Program-made: the position numbers and the translations under genes
The notes under the pieces: model-generated
Seen by the model: only the letters and a program-made list of their open reading frames with translations
What the model was told of the DNA's origin: nothing
The model's database searches: none
NCBI RefSeq assembly: GCF_036231945.1
Contig: NZ_CP109599.1
Location: 4,987,501 to 5,051,500, forward strand
Source of the DNA: Streptomyces sp. NBC_01429
Lineage (GTDB): Bacteria; Actinomycetota; Actinomycetes; Streptomycetales; Streptomycetaceae
Reading direction: 5' to 3'
DNA: 64,000 nucleotides
In this document: positions 32,504 through 40,183 of the stretch, piece after piece
Position numbering within the stretch: position 1 is the first letter of the stretch
How the letters are laid out: each line of letters starts with the position of its first letter

Positions 32504-33316
32504 TCAGCCCCTCTTCCCGCCCTCGGCGCCTTCGGCGCCCTTGCCGCCCTTTCCGGTGAACTCGTCGTACGCCGCGATGACCTCCGCCACGGGGCCGTCC
32601 ATCCGCAGCGTTCCCGACTCCAGCCAGATCGCCCGGTCGCAGGTGTCCAGGATGGACTGGTTGCTGTGGCTGACGAGGAAGACGGTGCCCGCCTCCTCGC
32701 GCAGTTCGCTGATGCGCCGCTGGCTGCGGCGCTGGAACTTGGCGTCGCCGGTGGACAGTGCCTCGTCGATCAGCAGGACGTCGTGGCTCTTGGCGGCGGC
32801 GATCGAGAAGCGCAGCCGGGCGCCCATGCCCGAGGAGTACGTGCGCATCGGCAGCGAGATGAAGTCGCCCTTCTCGTTGATCCCGGAGAACTCCACGATG
32901 TCGTCGTAGCGGGTACGGACCTGCTCCCGCGACATGCCCATGGCCAGCCCGCCGAGGATGACGTTGCGCTCGCCGGTCAGATCGCTCATCAGCGCCGCGT
33001 TGACCCCGAGGAGCGAGGGCTGCCCCCGGGTGAAGACCCTGCCGTGCGACGGCGGCAGCAGCCCCGCGATGGCCTTGAGCAGCGTCGACTTGCCGGATCC
33101 GTTGGAGCCGATCAGGCCGATGGCCTCGCCCTTGTACGCGGCGAAGCTGACGCCCTTGACGGCGTGCACCTCGCGTACGCCGGGGGCCGACTTGCGCGAG
33201 ACGATGCGGCTGAGCGCGGAAGTGGCGCTGCCCCGGCCGCCCTTGGTGCCGTGGACCTTGTAGGTGATGTGCACGCCGTCGACGACGACGGTGGGGGTGG
33301 GCTCGGGCTCAGCCAC
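32504..33316 (-). CDS. ABC transporter ATP-binding protein, polysaccharide/teichoic acid exporter (TagH/Wzt type)
   Basis: The 270-residue ATPase has Walker A GLIGSNGSGKST, the signature YSSGMGARLRFSI (a degenerate LSGGQ typical of the TagH/Wzt group), Walker B DVLLIDEALSTGD and a switch His in VSHSN. It would power export of a cell-wall glycopolymer such as teichoic or teichulosonic acid with the TagG-type permease. The start codon GTG 33316 overlaps the permease stop by eight bases, so they are coupled. The C-terminus is short and lacks the carbohydrate-recognition domain of longer Wzt proteins. Confidence 0.92.
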   Translation of the reverse strand: MAEPEPTPTVVVDGVHITYKVHGTKGGRGSATSALSRIVSRKSAPGVREVHAVKGVSFAAYKGEAIGLIGSNGSGKSTLLKAIAGLLPPSHGRVFTRGQPSLLGVNAALMSDLTGERNVILGGLAMGMSREQVRTRYDDIVEFSGINEKGDFISLPMRTYSSGMGARLRFSIAAAKSHDVLLIDEALSTGDAKFQRRSQRRISELREEAGTVFLVSHSNQSILDTCDRAIWLESGTLRMDGPVAEVIAAYDEFTGKGGKGAEGAEGGKRG

Positions 33317-34265
33317 GTCCGTACTCCTCCTCGGCCTTCCAGAAGAACAGAAATCCGCCGACGGCCGTGAGCGCCGCCCAGCCGAGGGCGACGGTCCAGA
33401 TGTGCGGGGGCAGTTGTCCGGCGGTGAAGCTGTCGATGAGCGCGAAGCGCATCAGGTCGATGTAGACGGCGGCCGGGTTGCACTCCAGGGCCACCGTGAC
33501 GAAGTGGGGCAGGTGGTCGCCGTTCGTCACCCGGTCGACGCTCCACATCACCCCGGACACGTACATCCAGGTGCGCAGCAGGAACGGCATCAGCTGCGAG
33601 ATGTCGGGGGTCTTGGCGGCCAGCCGCGCCACGACCAGCGAGACGCCGGTGTTGAACAGCGCCTGGAGCAGCAGCGCCGGCACCGCGAGCAGCCAGCTGG
33701 GACGCGGGTACTGGCCGAAGCAGACCAGGATCACCACCAGCGCGCCCATCGAGAACAGCAGTTGCTGGAGCTGCTGGAGGGCGAGCGCGATCGGCAGGGC
33801 GGCGCGCGGGAAGTGCAGGGCCCGGACGAGACCGAGGTTGCCGGAGATCGCGCGGGTGCCCGCCATGATCGAGTTCGAGGTGAAGGTCCAGATGAAGACG
33901 CCCGTGACCAGGAACGGGATGAAGTCCGGCACGTTCCGCTTGGTGTCGAGCAGGACCCCGAAGATGAAGTAGTAGACCGTCGCGTTGAGCAGCGGGGTCA
34001 TGATCTGCCAGATCTGGCCCAGCTTCGCCTGGCTGTACTGGGCGGTCAGCCGCGCGGTGGCGAACGCGGTGATGAAGTGCCGCCGCGACCAGAGCCGGCC
34101 GACGTACTCCGGCAGGGACGGGCGGGCGCCGCTCACGGTGAGGCCGTGCCGCAGGGCCAGGGCGGTGAGGTCGGTCCCGGGGGTGGTCCCGGCCGTGGTC
34201 GCGGGGGTGGTCCCGGCCGTGGACCCGGGGGCCGGTGGGGAGGGCGATGCGATCGTCTGGCTCAC
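33309..34265 (-). CDS. ABC-2 type permease, polysaccharide/teichoic acid exporter (TagG/Wzm type)
   Basis: The 318-residue membrane protein has a Pro/Thr-rich cytoplasmic N-terminus (to about residue 60), then the ABC-2 exporter signature RRHFITAFATARLTAQYSQAKLGQIWQIMTPLL (in parts) and six hydrophobic segments. It forms the channel of the TagGH-type exporter. The GTG at 34265 is the first plausible start; residues 8-33 are low complexity. It is divergent from a TetR regulator gene, which may control it through the repeats between 34407 and 34464. Confidence 0.9.
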   Translation of the reverse strand: MSQTIASPSPPAPGSTAGTTPATTAGTTPGTDLTALALRHGLTVSGARPSLPEYVGRLWSRRHFITAFATARLTAQYSQAKLGQIWQIMTPLLNATVYYFIFGVLLDTKRNVPDFIPFLVTGVFIWTFTSNSIMAGTRAISGNLGLVRALHFPRAALPIALALQQLQQLLFSMGALVVILVCFGQYPRPSWLLAVPALLLQALFNTGVSLVVARLAAKTPDISQLMPFLLRTWMYVSGVMWSVDRVTNGDHLPHFVTVALECNPAAVYIDLMRFALIDSFTAGQLPPHIWTVALGWAALTAVGGFLFFWKAEEEYGRG

Positions 34266-34406
34266 AGGTGTCGCTTTCGACGGTGGCTGTCTCTGAGACG
34301 GTGCGGGGTGGGGCGGGGAGACGGTGCGGGGTGGGCGGGGACGTGTTCCGCCGACTGCTCCGAGGCGGCGTTTTGCCGTCCCTTGACGTCGGAACGGGTC
34401 CGTATC

Positions 34407-34464
34407 GTCGTAACGACAAGGTAGAGCGGTGAGCGTCGCAACGCAACCGTGTCGTCGTAACGTC
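34407..34464. promoter_or_regulatory. Repeated GTCGTAACG motif in the TagG-TetR intergenic region
   Basis: GTCGTAACGAC (34407-34417, a 5-bp-arm palindrome with one central base), GTCGCAACGCA (34435-34445) and GTCGTAACGTC (34454-34464) lie within 60 bases. Their spacing and partial symmetry fit operator half-sites for the divergent TetR regulator. This is a prediction. Confidence 0.5.
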
Positions 34465-34486
34465 GATGACGCTATGCTCGGCGGTA

Positions 34487-35110
34487 ATGACTACGGAATC
34501 CCGCCCCCCGGCCGCCGCCCGCACCGCTCGCCGTGCCCCGGCGGGCGCCGCCGTGCTCCGGGAAGAGGTGACCGACGCCATCCGCGCGGCCGTCTTCGAG
34601 GAGCTGGCCGCGGTCGGGTTCGCCCGGATGTCCATCGAGGGCATCGCGCGCCGCGCCGGTGTCGGCAAGACCGCCGTCTACCGCCGCTGGAAGTCCAAGC
34701 TGGCGCTCGTCCTCGATCTGGTCTCGGCCTTCGCGGCGCGGGGGCTGCCCGCCCCGGCGACCGGTTCGCTGTACGGGGACGTGCGCGCCCTGCTCGAAGT
34801 GGCCGCGCACGCGCTGCGCCACCCGGTCGCTTCGCAGGTCATCCCGGATCTGCTGGTGGAGGCGGCCCGGCACCCCGAGATCTCCGACGCGATCAAGGCG
34901 GCGCTGCTGGACGGACAGCAGGGCATCGCCGCGGTGATCGTCCGGGAGGCGGTGGAGCGCGGCGAGCTGCCGGAGGGCGCGGACCCCGACCGGGCCCTCG
35001 ATCTGATCGTCGGACCGCTCTACTGGCGGCTCGTGGTGGTACGGGGCGAGCTGCCCAAGGGCTACCTGGACGATCTGGCGGCGTCCGCGGTGCTCGCGCT
35101 CAGCCGCTGA
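34487..35110 (+). CDS. TetR/AcrR-family transcriptional regulator
   Basis: The 207-residue protein has the TetR helix-turn-helix at about residues 25-72 (EEVTDAIRAAVFEELAAVGFARMSIEGIARRAGVGKTAVYRRWKSK, in parts) and an all-helical C-terminal effector domain of the TetR_C type (region SQVIPDLLVEAARHPE and DLIVGPLYWRLVV). ATG 34487 is preferred over an upstream in-frame start at 34466, as the operator-like repeats lie ahead of it. It probably represses the divergent TagGH-type transporter and itself; the ligand is unknown. Confidence 0.9.
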   Translation: MTTESRPPAAARTARRAPAGAAVLREEVTDAIRAAVFEELAAVGFARMSIEGIARRAGVGKTAVYRRWKSKLALVLDLVSAFAARGLPAPATGSLYGDVRALLEVAAHALRHPVASQVIPDLLVEAARHPEISDAIKAALLDGQQGIAAVIVREAVERGELPEGADPDRALDLIVGPLYWRLVVVRGELPKGYLDDLAASAVLALSR

Positions 35111-35330
35111 AGCGAGCGGCGTGCGGGCAGCGGATCAGGGTCCGGCCGCTGTGATCCAGCAGGCCGCTGTGATCCAGTAGTACGAGTGATCTGTCCCCCA
35201 AGCAGCTCTGCGTAGTGTCTCCGCGGCATCCGGCCCGGTCACGGAGACTCCGCGAAAAACCGTTGGGGGGACGAGGTGCACCGCTGCTACGTTTCCGGAG
35301 GCCGTGCGAGAGACCGAGGAGGTGGTACCT
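35111..35330 (+). other. Intergenic region with short direct repeat
   Basis: The stretch between the TetR gene and the mini-gene at 35331 has no credible longer gene. It contains a tandem duplication of GGCCGCTGTGATCCAG (about 35143-35158 and 35161-35176) and presumably the promoter for the hydrolase. Confidence 0.45.
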
Positions 35331-35384
35331 GTGAACGCAGTATCGACATGGGTGCTCCCCTCCGGGGTCACGGTCGGGCGATAG
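35331..35384 (+). CDS. Possible 17-residue leader peptide/mini-gene
   Basis: A GTG at 35331 opens a 17-codon frame (VNAVSTWVLPSGVTVGR) that ends in TAG. It is preceded by GAGGAGGTGG with five bases to the start, one of the best ribosome sites in the window. The hydrolase ATG follows 49 bases later. It may be a leader peptide that influences the hydrolase, or a short secreted or signalling peptide. No family is known and it is too short for reliable coding statistics. Confidence 0.4.
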   Translation: MNAVSTWVLPSGVTVGR

Positions 35385-35433
35385 GCAGGTCGTCCGGGAG
35401 CGCCGTTCCAGTGCACTCCCGAAAGGCACGACC

Positions 35434-36198
35434 ATGCGTTTCACTTCCGAGCAACGCCTCGACGACGGCGTCCTCGAACGCGAATTCACCCTCGGCGAGA
35501 TCCCCGGCATTCTGTGGACACCCGCACCGGCACCCGCATCGGCACCCGCCCCCGCGTCAGCACCCGCACCGGCGCCGCTGATCCTGCTCGGCCACCCGCC
35601 CCTCGGGCTGCGCGGGATGTACCCCCGGCTGGTGGCCCGGGCCCGGCACTGCGCGGCGGAGGGCTTCGCCACGGCCACCATCGAGCTTCCCGGAAGCGGC
35701 GACCGGCCCCGTTGGCCCGCCGTCGAGCGGGCCCGCGCCGACCTGCGCCGGGCGATGGAGGCCGGCGAGCCGGTCGGCGACGAGATCATCGACGCCCTCA
35801 TCCTCCCGCTGGTCGACAAGGCGGTCCCGGAATGGCAGGCCGCGCTGGACGCCCTTCTGTCGCTGCCCGGGATCGGCGGCCCGGTCGGGTACTCGGGGGG
35901 AGTGATCTCCATCGGCATCCGGCTGGCGGTGGTCGAGCCCCGCGTCTCGGCCGCCGTTCTGTTCGCCGGGAGTTTCGTGCCTCGCGCCCTGTTCGAGGAG
36001 GCCCGGCAGGTCACCGTCCCCCTGCACGTCCTGCTCCAGTGGGACGACGAAGGGAACGACCGGCAGGCGGCCCTGGACCTGTTCGACGCCCTCGGCTCCA
36101 AGGAGAAGTCCCTGCACGCCCATATGGGCGGGCACACCGGCGTCCCGCGGTTCGCGGGGGACGCCGCGGCCCGGTTCTTCACCCGGCATCTGAGGTGA
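35434..36198 (+). CDS. Alpha/beta hydrolase (dienelactone hydrolase-like)
   Basis: The 254-residue protein has a nucleophile elbow GYSGG (GxSxG), an acid candidate in QWDDEGNDR and a C-terminal His in AHMGGHTGV, spaced as in the alpha/beta hydrolase triad. An Ala/Pro repeat of the form APAPASAPAP (about residues 31-48) interrupts the early core and looks like an inserted linker. It is likely an esterase or dienelactone hydrolase of unknown substrate. The closest neighbour upstream is the mini-gene at 35331; a bidirectional terminator follows. Confidence 0.85.
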   Translation: MRFTSEQRLDDGVLEREFTLGEIPGILWTPAPAPASAPAPASAPAPAPLILLGHPPLGLRGMYPRLVARARHCAAEGFATATIELPGSGDRPRWPAVERARADLRRAMEAGEPVGDEIIDALILPLVDKAVPEWQAALDALLSLPGIGGPVGYSGGVISIGIRLAVVEPRVSAAVLFAGSFVPRALFEEARQVTVPLHVLLQWDDEGNDRQAALDLFDALGSKEKSLHAHMGGHTGVPRFAGDAAARFFTRHLR

Positions 36199-36266
36199 GA
36201 TCGGACCGTCGGACCGGCAGCAGACGGTAGCTGATACCGGCCGGCGCAGCCCCTCATCCCCGCTCA

Positions 36267-36311
36267 GCGGGAAAGCCCAGGTCATAGACCCTATGACCTG
36301 GGCTTTCCCGC
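36267..36311. terminator. Bidirectional terminator between convergent genes
   Basis: A perfect 21-bp stem (36267-36287 with 36291-36311) and three-base loop lies between the hydrolase (+) and the sugar permease (-) genes, and serves both. Confidence 0.92.
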
Positions 36312-36325
36312 GCTCCCGACGGGCG

Positions 36326-37207
36326 CTACTTCACCGCGCCCGCCATCACGCCGGACACGAACTGCCGCTGGAACGCGAAGAACACGACCAGCGGGATGAT
36401 CATCGAGACGAACGCGCCCGGCGCCAGCACATCGATGTTGTTGCCGAACTGCCGTACCTGCTGCTGGAGCGCGACCGTGATCGGCGGGTTCTTGGAGTCC
36501 GCGAAGATCAGTGCGACCAGCATGTCGTTCCACACCCACAGGAACTGGAAGATGCCCAGCGACGCGATCGCCGGCCCGCCGAGCGGCATCACGACCCGGG
36601 TGAACAGCCGTAGCTCACCCGCCCCGTCGAGCCGGGCGGCCTCCAGCAGCTCCCTCGGGATCTCCGCGAAGAAGTTCCGCAGCAGGAAGATCGCGAAGGG
36701 CAGTCCGAAGGAGACATGGAAGATGATCACGCCGAAAGTTGTCTCAAAGATGCCTATGGCGCCGAACAGTTTCGCCACCGGGACCAGCGCGACCTGTACG
36801 GGGACCACCAGCAGCCCCACGACCGCCAGGAACCACCAGTCGCGGCCGGGAAAGTCCAGCCAGGCGAAGGCGTACGCGGCGAGCGAGCCGATCACCACGA
36901 CCAGGAGCGTCGAGGGAACGGTGATCATGATGGTGGAGAACAGCGAGTTGGTGATCGTGTCGTTCTCCAGCAGCCGCGCGTAGTTCGCGGTGGTGAGCTG
37001 GGCGGGGGCCGTGAAGACCTTCCACCAGCCGCTGGCGTTGATGTCCGAGGAGTCGCGCAGCGACGAGATCAGCAGGCCGATCGTCGGCATCAGCCAGAAC
37101 AGGCCGACGAGGACGAGGAAGACCCGCATCACCCCGCCGCCCGCGTGGGCCGCGATCCGGCCGCCGAGGGACGGCTTCGCCTTGACCGTGGTGTCCTGAG
37201 TGGTCAT
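36326..37207 (-). CDS. Carbohydrate ABC transporter permease (MalG-like)
   Basis: The 293-residue permease has six hydrophobic helices and the EAA loop EAARLDGAGELRLFTRVVMPLGGP through which the importer's ATPase couples. It forms the inner-membrane channel with the MalF-like permease. The ATG overlaps the upstream TGA (ATGA). No ATPase gene lies in this operon; in streptomycetes sugar importers of this group share the MsiK ATPase encoded elsewhere. A longer frame on this strand is not supported. Confidence 0.93.
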   Translation of the reverse strand: MTTQDTTVKAKPSLGGRIAAHAGGGVMRVFLVLVGLFWLMPTIGLLISSLRDSSDINASGWWKVFTAPAQLTTANYARLLENDTITNSLFSTIMITVPSTLLVVVIGSLAAYAFAWLDFPGRDWWFLAVVGLLVVPVQVALVPVAKLFGAIGIFETTFGVIIFHVSFGLPFAIFLLRNFFAEIPRELLEAARLDGAGELRLFTRVVMPLGGPAIASLGIFQFLWVWNDMLVALIFADSKNPPITVALQQQVRQFGNNIDVLAPGAFVSMIIPLVVFFAFQRQFVSGVMAGAVK

Positions 37208-38550
37208 CGGCGGGTCTCCTTCCGCATGCGCCGGATGTTGAACAGCATCACCGGCAGCACCAGCAGAAGCAGCAGTACGGCGATGGCGCTGCCGACCCCG
37301 AGATCCGCGTCCGTGCCGAACGACGAGCGGTAGAGCTGGAGCGCCAGCACATTCGCGTCGGCCTGGGACGAGCCCGGTGGAATGATCAGGACCAGGTCGA
37401 AGATCTTCAGTACGTTGATCATCAGCGTGACCATGACGACCGCGAGGACCGGGGCCAGCAGCGGCACGGTGATCCGGCGGAAGACCTGCCACTCGGTGGC
37501 GCCGTCCACCCGCGCCGCCTCCATCAGCTCCCTGGGCACGCTCGCCAGCCCCGCCGCGATCAGCACCATCGCGAACCCGGCCCACATCCACAGGTAGCTG
37601 CCGATGATCGCCGGGGTGACCAGCGAGGGACCGAGCCACTCCACCCCGTTGTACGGCTCCTTGAAGTTGGATTCGGGCAGCCGCAGCTGGGCTCCGTCGG
37701 CGGCCGCGGGGAGGCTGAACCTACCGTCGGCGCCCGCCGTGGTGGTGGCGACCACCTTGCCGTCCTTCACCGCCTCCACCGTGAGCCCCTTGAGTCCCAG
37801 CTCCTCGGGGTCGATGACGTTGGGCTTCCCGCCGCCGCCTGGGGTGAAGTCCAGCCAGGCCGTGCCGGTGACCGTGCCGTCCCCGGTCTTCGCCGGCTGC
37901 GCCGGGCGCGCGTCCGAGGGCATCTTGGCCGGGGGCACCCCGACGAGCGGCAGCAGCACCTCCGTACCGGCCCGCACGGGTTCCTTGGTGACGAACGTGC
38001 CGCCGCCGCCCGCCTTGAGCGGATGCACCGGTAGCGGATGCGCCTTCGGATAGCCCGCCGAGTCGCTGAAGGTGTCATGCACCCCGACCACCACCGCGTT
38101 GGCGATGCCCCGGCCCGGGTCCTGCTCGTACACCAGCCGGAAGATGATGCCGGCGGCGAGCATCGAGATCGCCATCGGCATGAAGACGATCAGCTTGAAG
38201 GCCGTGCCCCAGCGCACCCGTTCGGTGAGTACGGCGAAGATCAGCCCGAGCGCCGTGGCGACGGTCGGGGCGACGACGACCCAGATCGCGTTGTTCTTGA
38301 CCGCCGTCAGGATCGTGTCGTCGGTGAACAGCTCCACATAGTTGTCGAGTCCGGCGAAGTTGCTGCCGGACTTGTCGAAGAACGACCGGTAGACCGAGAA
38401 CCCGATGGGGTAGACCACGAGCGCGCCGAGCAGCACCAGCGCGGGCAGCAGAAAGCCGACCGCGACGATTTTACGTGTGCCTGTCACGCTCTTACGTGTA
38501 CGGGGAGCGGGGGGCGCCGCTGCGGCGCCCCCCTTGACCGGGGAAGTCAT
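37204..38550 (-). CDS. Carbohydrate ABC transporter permease (MalF-like) with large extracellular insertion
   Basis: The 448-residue permease is about 150 residues longer than the usual MalF-type actinobacterial permease. Helices lie near residues 28-50, 88-110 and 118-140, then an extracellular insertion of about 145 residues (155-300) appears before the remaining helices and the EAA loop EAARVDGATEWQVFRRITVPLLAP. The insertion contains a beta-rich, carboxypeptidase-regulatory-like segment (LTVEAVKDGKVVATTTAGADGRFSLP). E. coli MalF has a comparable P2 loop at the same place which contacts the binding protein. It is translated after the binding protein (gap four bases). Confidence 0.93.
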   Translation of the reverse strand: MTSPVKGGAAAAPPAPRTRKSVTGTRKIVAVGFLLPALVLLGALVVYPIGFSVYRSFFDKSGSNFAGLDNYVELFTDDTILTAVKNNAIWVVVAPTVATALGLIFAVLTERVRWGTAFKLIVFMPMAISMLAAGIIFRLVYEQDPGRGIANAVVVGVHDTFSDSAGYPKAHPLPVHPLKAGGGGTFVTKEPVRAGTEVLLPLVGVPPAKMPSDARPAQPAKTGDGTVTGTAWLDFTPGGGGKPNVIDPEELGLKGLTVEAVKDGKVVATTTAGADGRFSLPAAADGAQLRLPESNFKEPYNGVEWLGPSLVTPAIIGSYLWMWAGFAMVLIAAGLASVPRELMEAARVDGATEWQVFRRITVPLLAPVLAVVMVTLMINVLKIFDLVLIIPPGSSQADANVLALQLYRSSFGTDADLGVGSAIAVLLLLLVLPVMLFNIRRMRKETRR

Positions 38551-38554
38551 CCCG

Positions 38555-39973
38555 TCAGCTCTGGTACGCCTTGGCCGCGGCCGCTTCCAGCTGCCGCTGG
38601 ACGCCCGCGATGTCCTTCGGGTTCTTCAGGAAGTCCTGAAGAGCCTTCCACTCGCCCTTGCCGGGCGTCCCGCCGAACGACTGCGGCATCTGGTCCGACA
38701 TGTCGAAACGGAAGTCGTCGCCCGCCGCGATCAGCGCCTTGGCGATGTCGCGCTGCACGTCGTTGGGGTAAGCCGCGACGTCCAGGGACTTGTTGGGCGA
38801 GACGAAGCCGCCCGACTCCGCCCAGATCTTCGCCGCGTCGGCGGAGGCCAGGAAGGTCAGCAGCGCCTGCGCGCCCTTGGTGTCCTTGAGCGCCACGGCC
38901 GCGTCACCGCCCGTCACCACCGGCGAGTCGGTGCCGACCGCCGGGAACGGGAAGACCTTCGCGTCCGTACCGATCTTGGCGTCGGTCTCCGCGATGTTGA
39001 CGCCGACGAAGTCGCCCTCGAAGACCATCGCGCCCTTGGGCTGGTCACCACCGGTGAACGTCTGCGTGACGGACGTGGGGAACTCCGTCTGGAGCGCGCC
39101 GTCCGTGCCGCCCGAGATCAGGCTCGGCTTGCCGAACAGCTGGCCGAGGGTGGTCAGCGCGTCCTTCACCGACCCGTCGGTCCACTTGATCTCGTGCTTC
39201 GCCAGCTGGTCGTACTTCTCCGGGCCCGCCTGCGAGAGATAGATGTTCTCGAACCAGTCGGTGAGGGTCCAGCCGTCGGCGCCGCCCACCGAGACCGGGG
39301 TGACGCCCGAGGCCGAGATCGTCTCGGCCGTCGACAGGAAGTCCTTCCACGTCTTGGGCACGGAGGCGCCCGCGTTCTCGAACGCGGCGTTGTTGTACCA
39401 GATCAGCGACTTGTTGGCGGCCTTGAAGTAGACGCCGTACTGCTCGCCGTCCACCGCGCCGAGGTCCTGCCAGCCCTTGCCGTAGTTCTTCTCCAGCTGG
39501 GCCTTGGCCTCGGCACCGGCCGGCTTGGCCCACTTCTTCTCGACGGCCTGCTGGATCGCGCCGACCTGCGGCAGCATCGCCACGTCGGGCGGACTGCCCC
39601 CGGCTATCTTCGTACCGAGGAAGTTGACGATGGGGTCCTGCGCGGGGACGAACGTGACCGTCGCCCCGGTGCGCTTCTCGAACTCGGTCAGCACCTTCGT
39701 GAAGTTCTTCTGCTCCGAGCCGGTCCAGACGGCCGCGACCTGGATCTTCTCGCCGTCCAGCTTGGGCAGTTCGACCGTGACCGCCGGCGGCTTGCCCGTG
39801 GCGTCGCCCGAGCCCTTGTCGTCGTCCGAGCCGCCGCAGCCGCTGAGGGCCACCGCGCCGACGGCGACGAGCGCCACGGCCGCCCGGCGGGAGACCGGCC
39901 CTGTCCGGCCGGATCCTCCGCCGGAACCTCTTCCGGCACCAAGAACCTTGCTCGTTGTCCGAGTTGTGCGCAT
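38555..39973 (-). CDS. Extracellular carbohydrate-binding lipoprotein (ABC importer, family 1)
   Basis: The 472-residue protein has an N-terminal signal peptide with lipobox ALSGC (Cys46), then a Gly/Asp-rich linker and an extracellular solute-binding domain of the MalE type (VWTGSEQKNFTKVLTEFEKRTGATVTF, in part; later GVYFKAANKSLIWYN). It captures an oligosaccharide for the two permeases downstream. ATG 39973 was chosen; GTG 39976 is directly before it. The operon order is binding protein, MalF-like, MalG-like. The sugar cannot be predicted by eye. Confidence 0.93.
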   Translation of the reverse strand: MRTTRTTSKVLGAGRGSGGGSGRTGPVSRRAAVALVAVGAVALSGCGGSDDDKGSGDATGKPPAVTVELPKLDGEKIQVAAVWTGSEQKNFTKVLTEFEKRTGATVTFVPAQDPIVNFLGTKIAGGSPPDVAMLPQVGAIQQAVEKKWAKPAGAEAKAQLEKNYGKGWQDLGAVDGEQYGVYFKAANKSLIWYNNAAFENAGASVPKTWKDFLSTAETISASGVTPVSVGGADGWTLTDWFENIYLSQAGPEKYDQLAKHEIKWTDGSVKDALTTLGQLFGKPSLISGGTDGALQTEFPTSVTQTFTGGDQPKGAMVFEGDFVGVNIAETDAKIGTDAKVFPFPAVGTDSPVVTGGDAAVALKDTKGAQALLTFLASADAAKIWAESGGFVSPNKSLDVAAYPNDVQRDIAKALIAAGDDFRFDMSDQMPQSFGGTPGKGEWKALQDFLKNPKDIAGVQRQLEAAAAKAYQS

Positions 39974-40183
39974 CACTGCCCCGTCTCTTCCCGTGTGCGT
40001 ACGGATCTACGCAGGCGGGACCGGCGTCGCGGCCGTGACGTGGCGGCTCTGCTCTCGTCCCGTGCGCTCAGTCCTACGCCGGGTGACCAGGGGCCGCAAT
40101 AGCGATACCGGTCTCAAGTCCTTGATCGTGATGGGCTCGTGACGTCGCACGCAAGGGGGTGGACAACAGCTCCGCACGGATCT

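Noticed and set aside
40101..40118. GATACCGGTCTC upstream of the sugar ABC operon as a LacI-type operator.
   Set aside because: The palindrome has mismatches and no second copy; too weak to list as a site.
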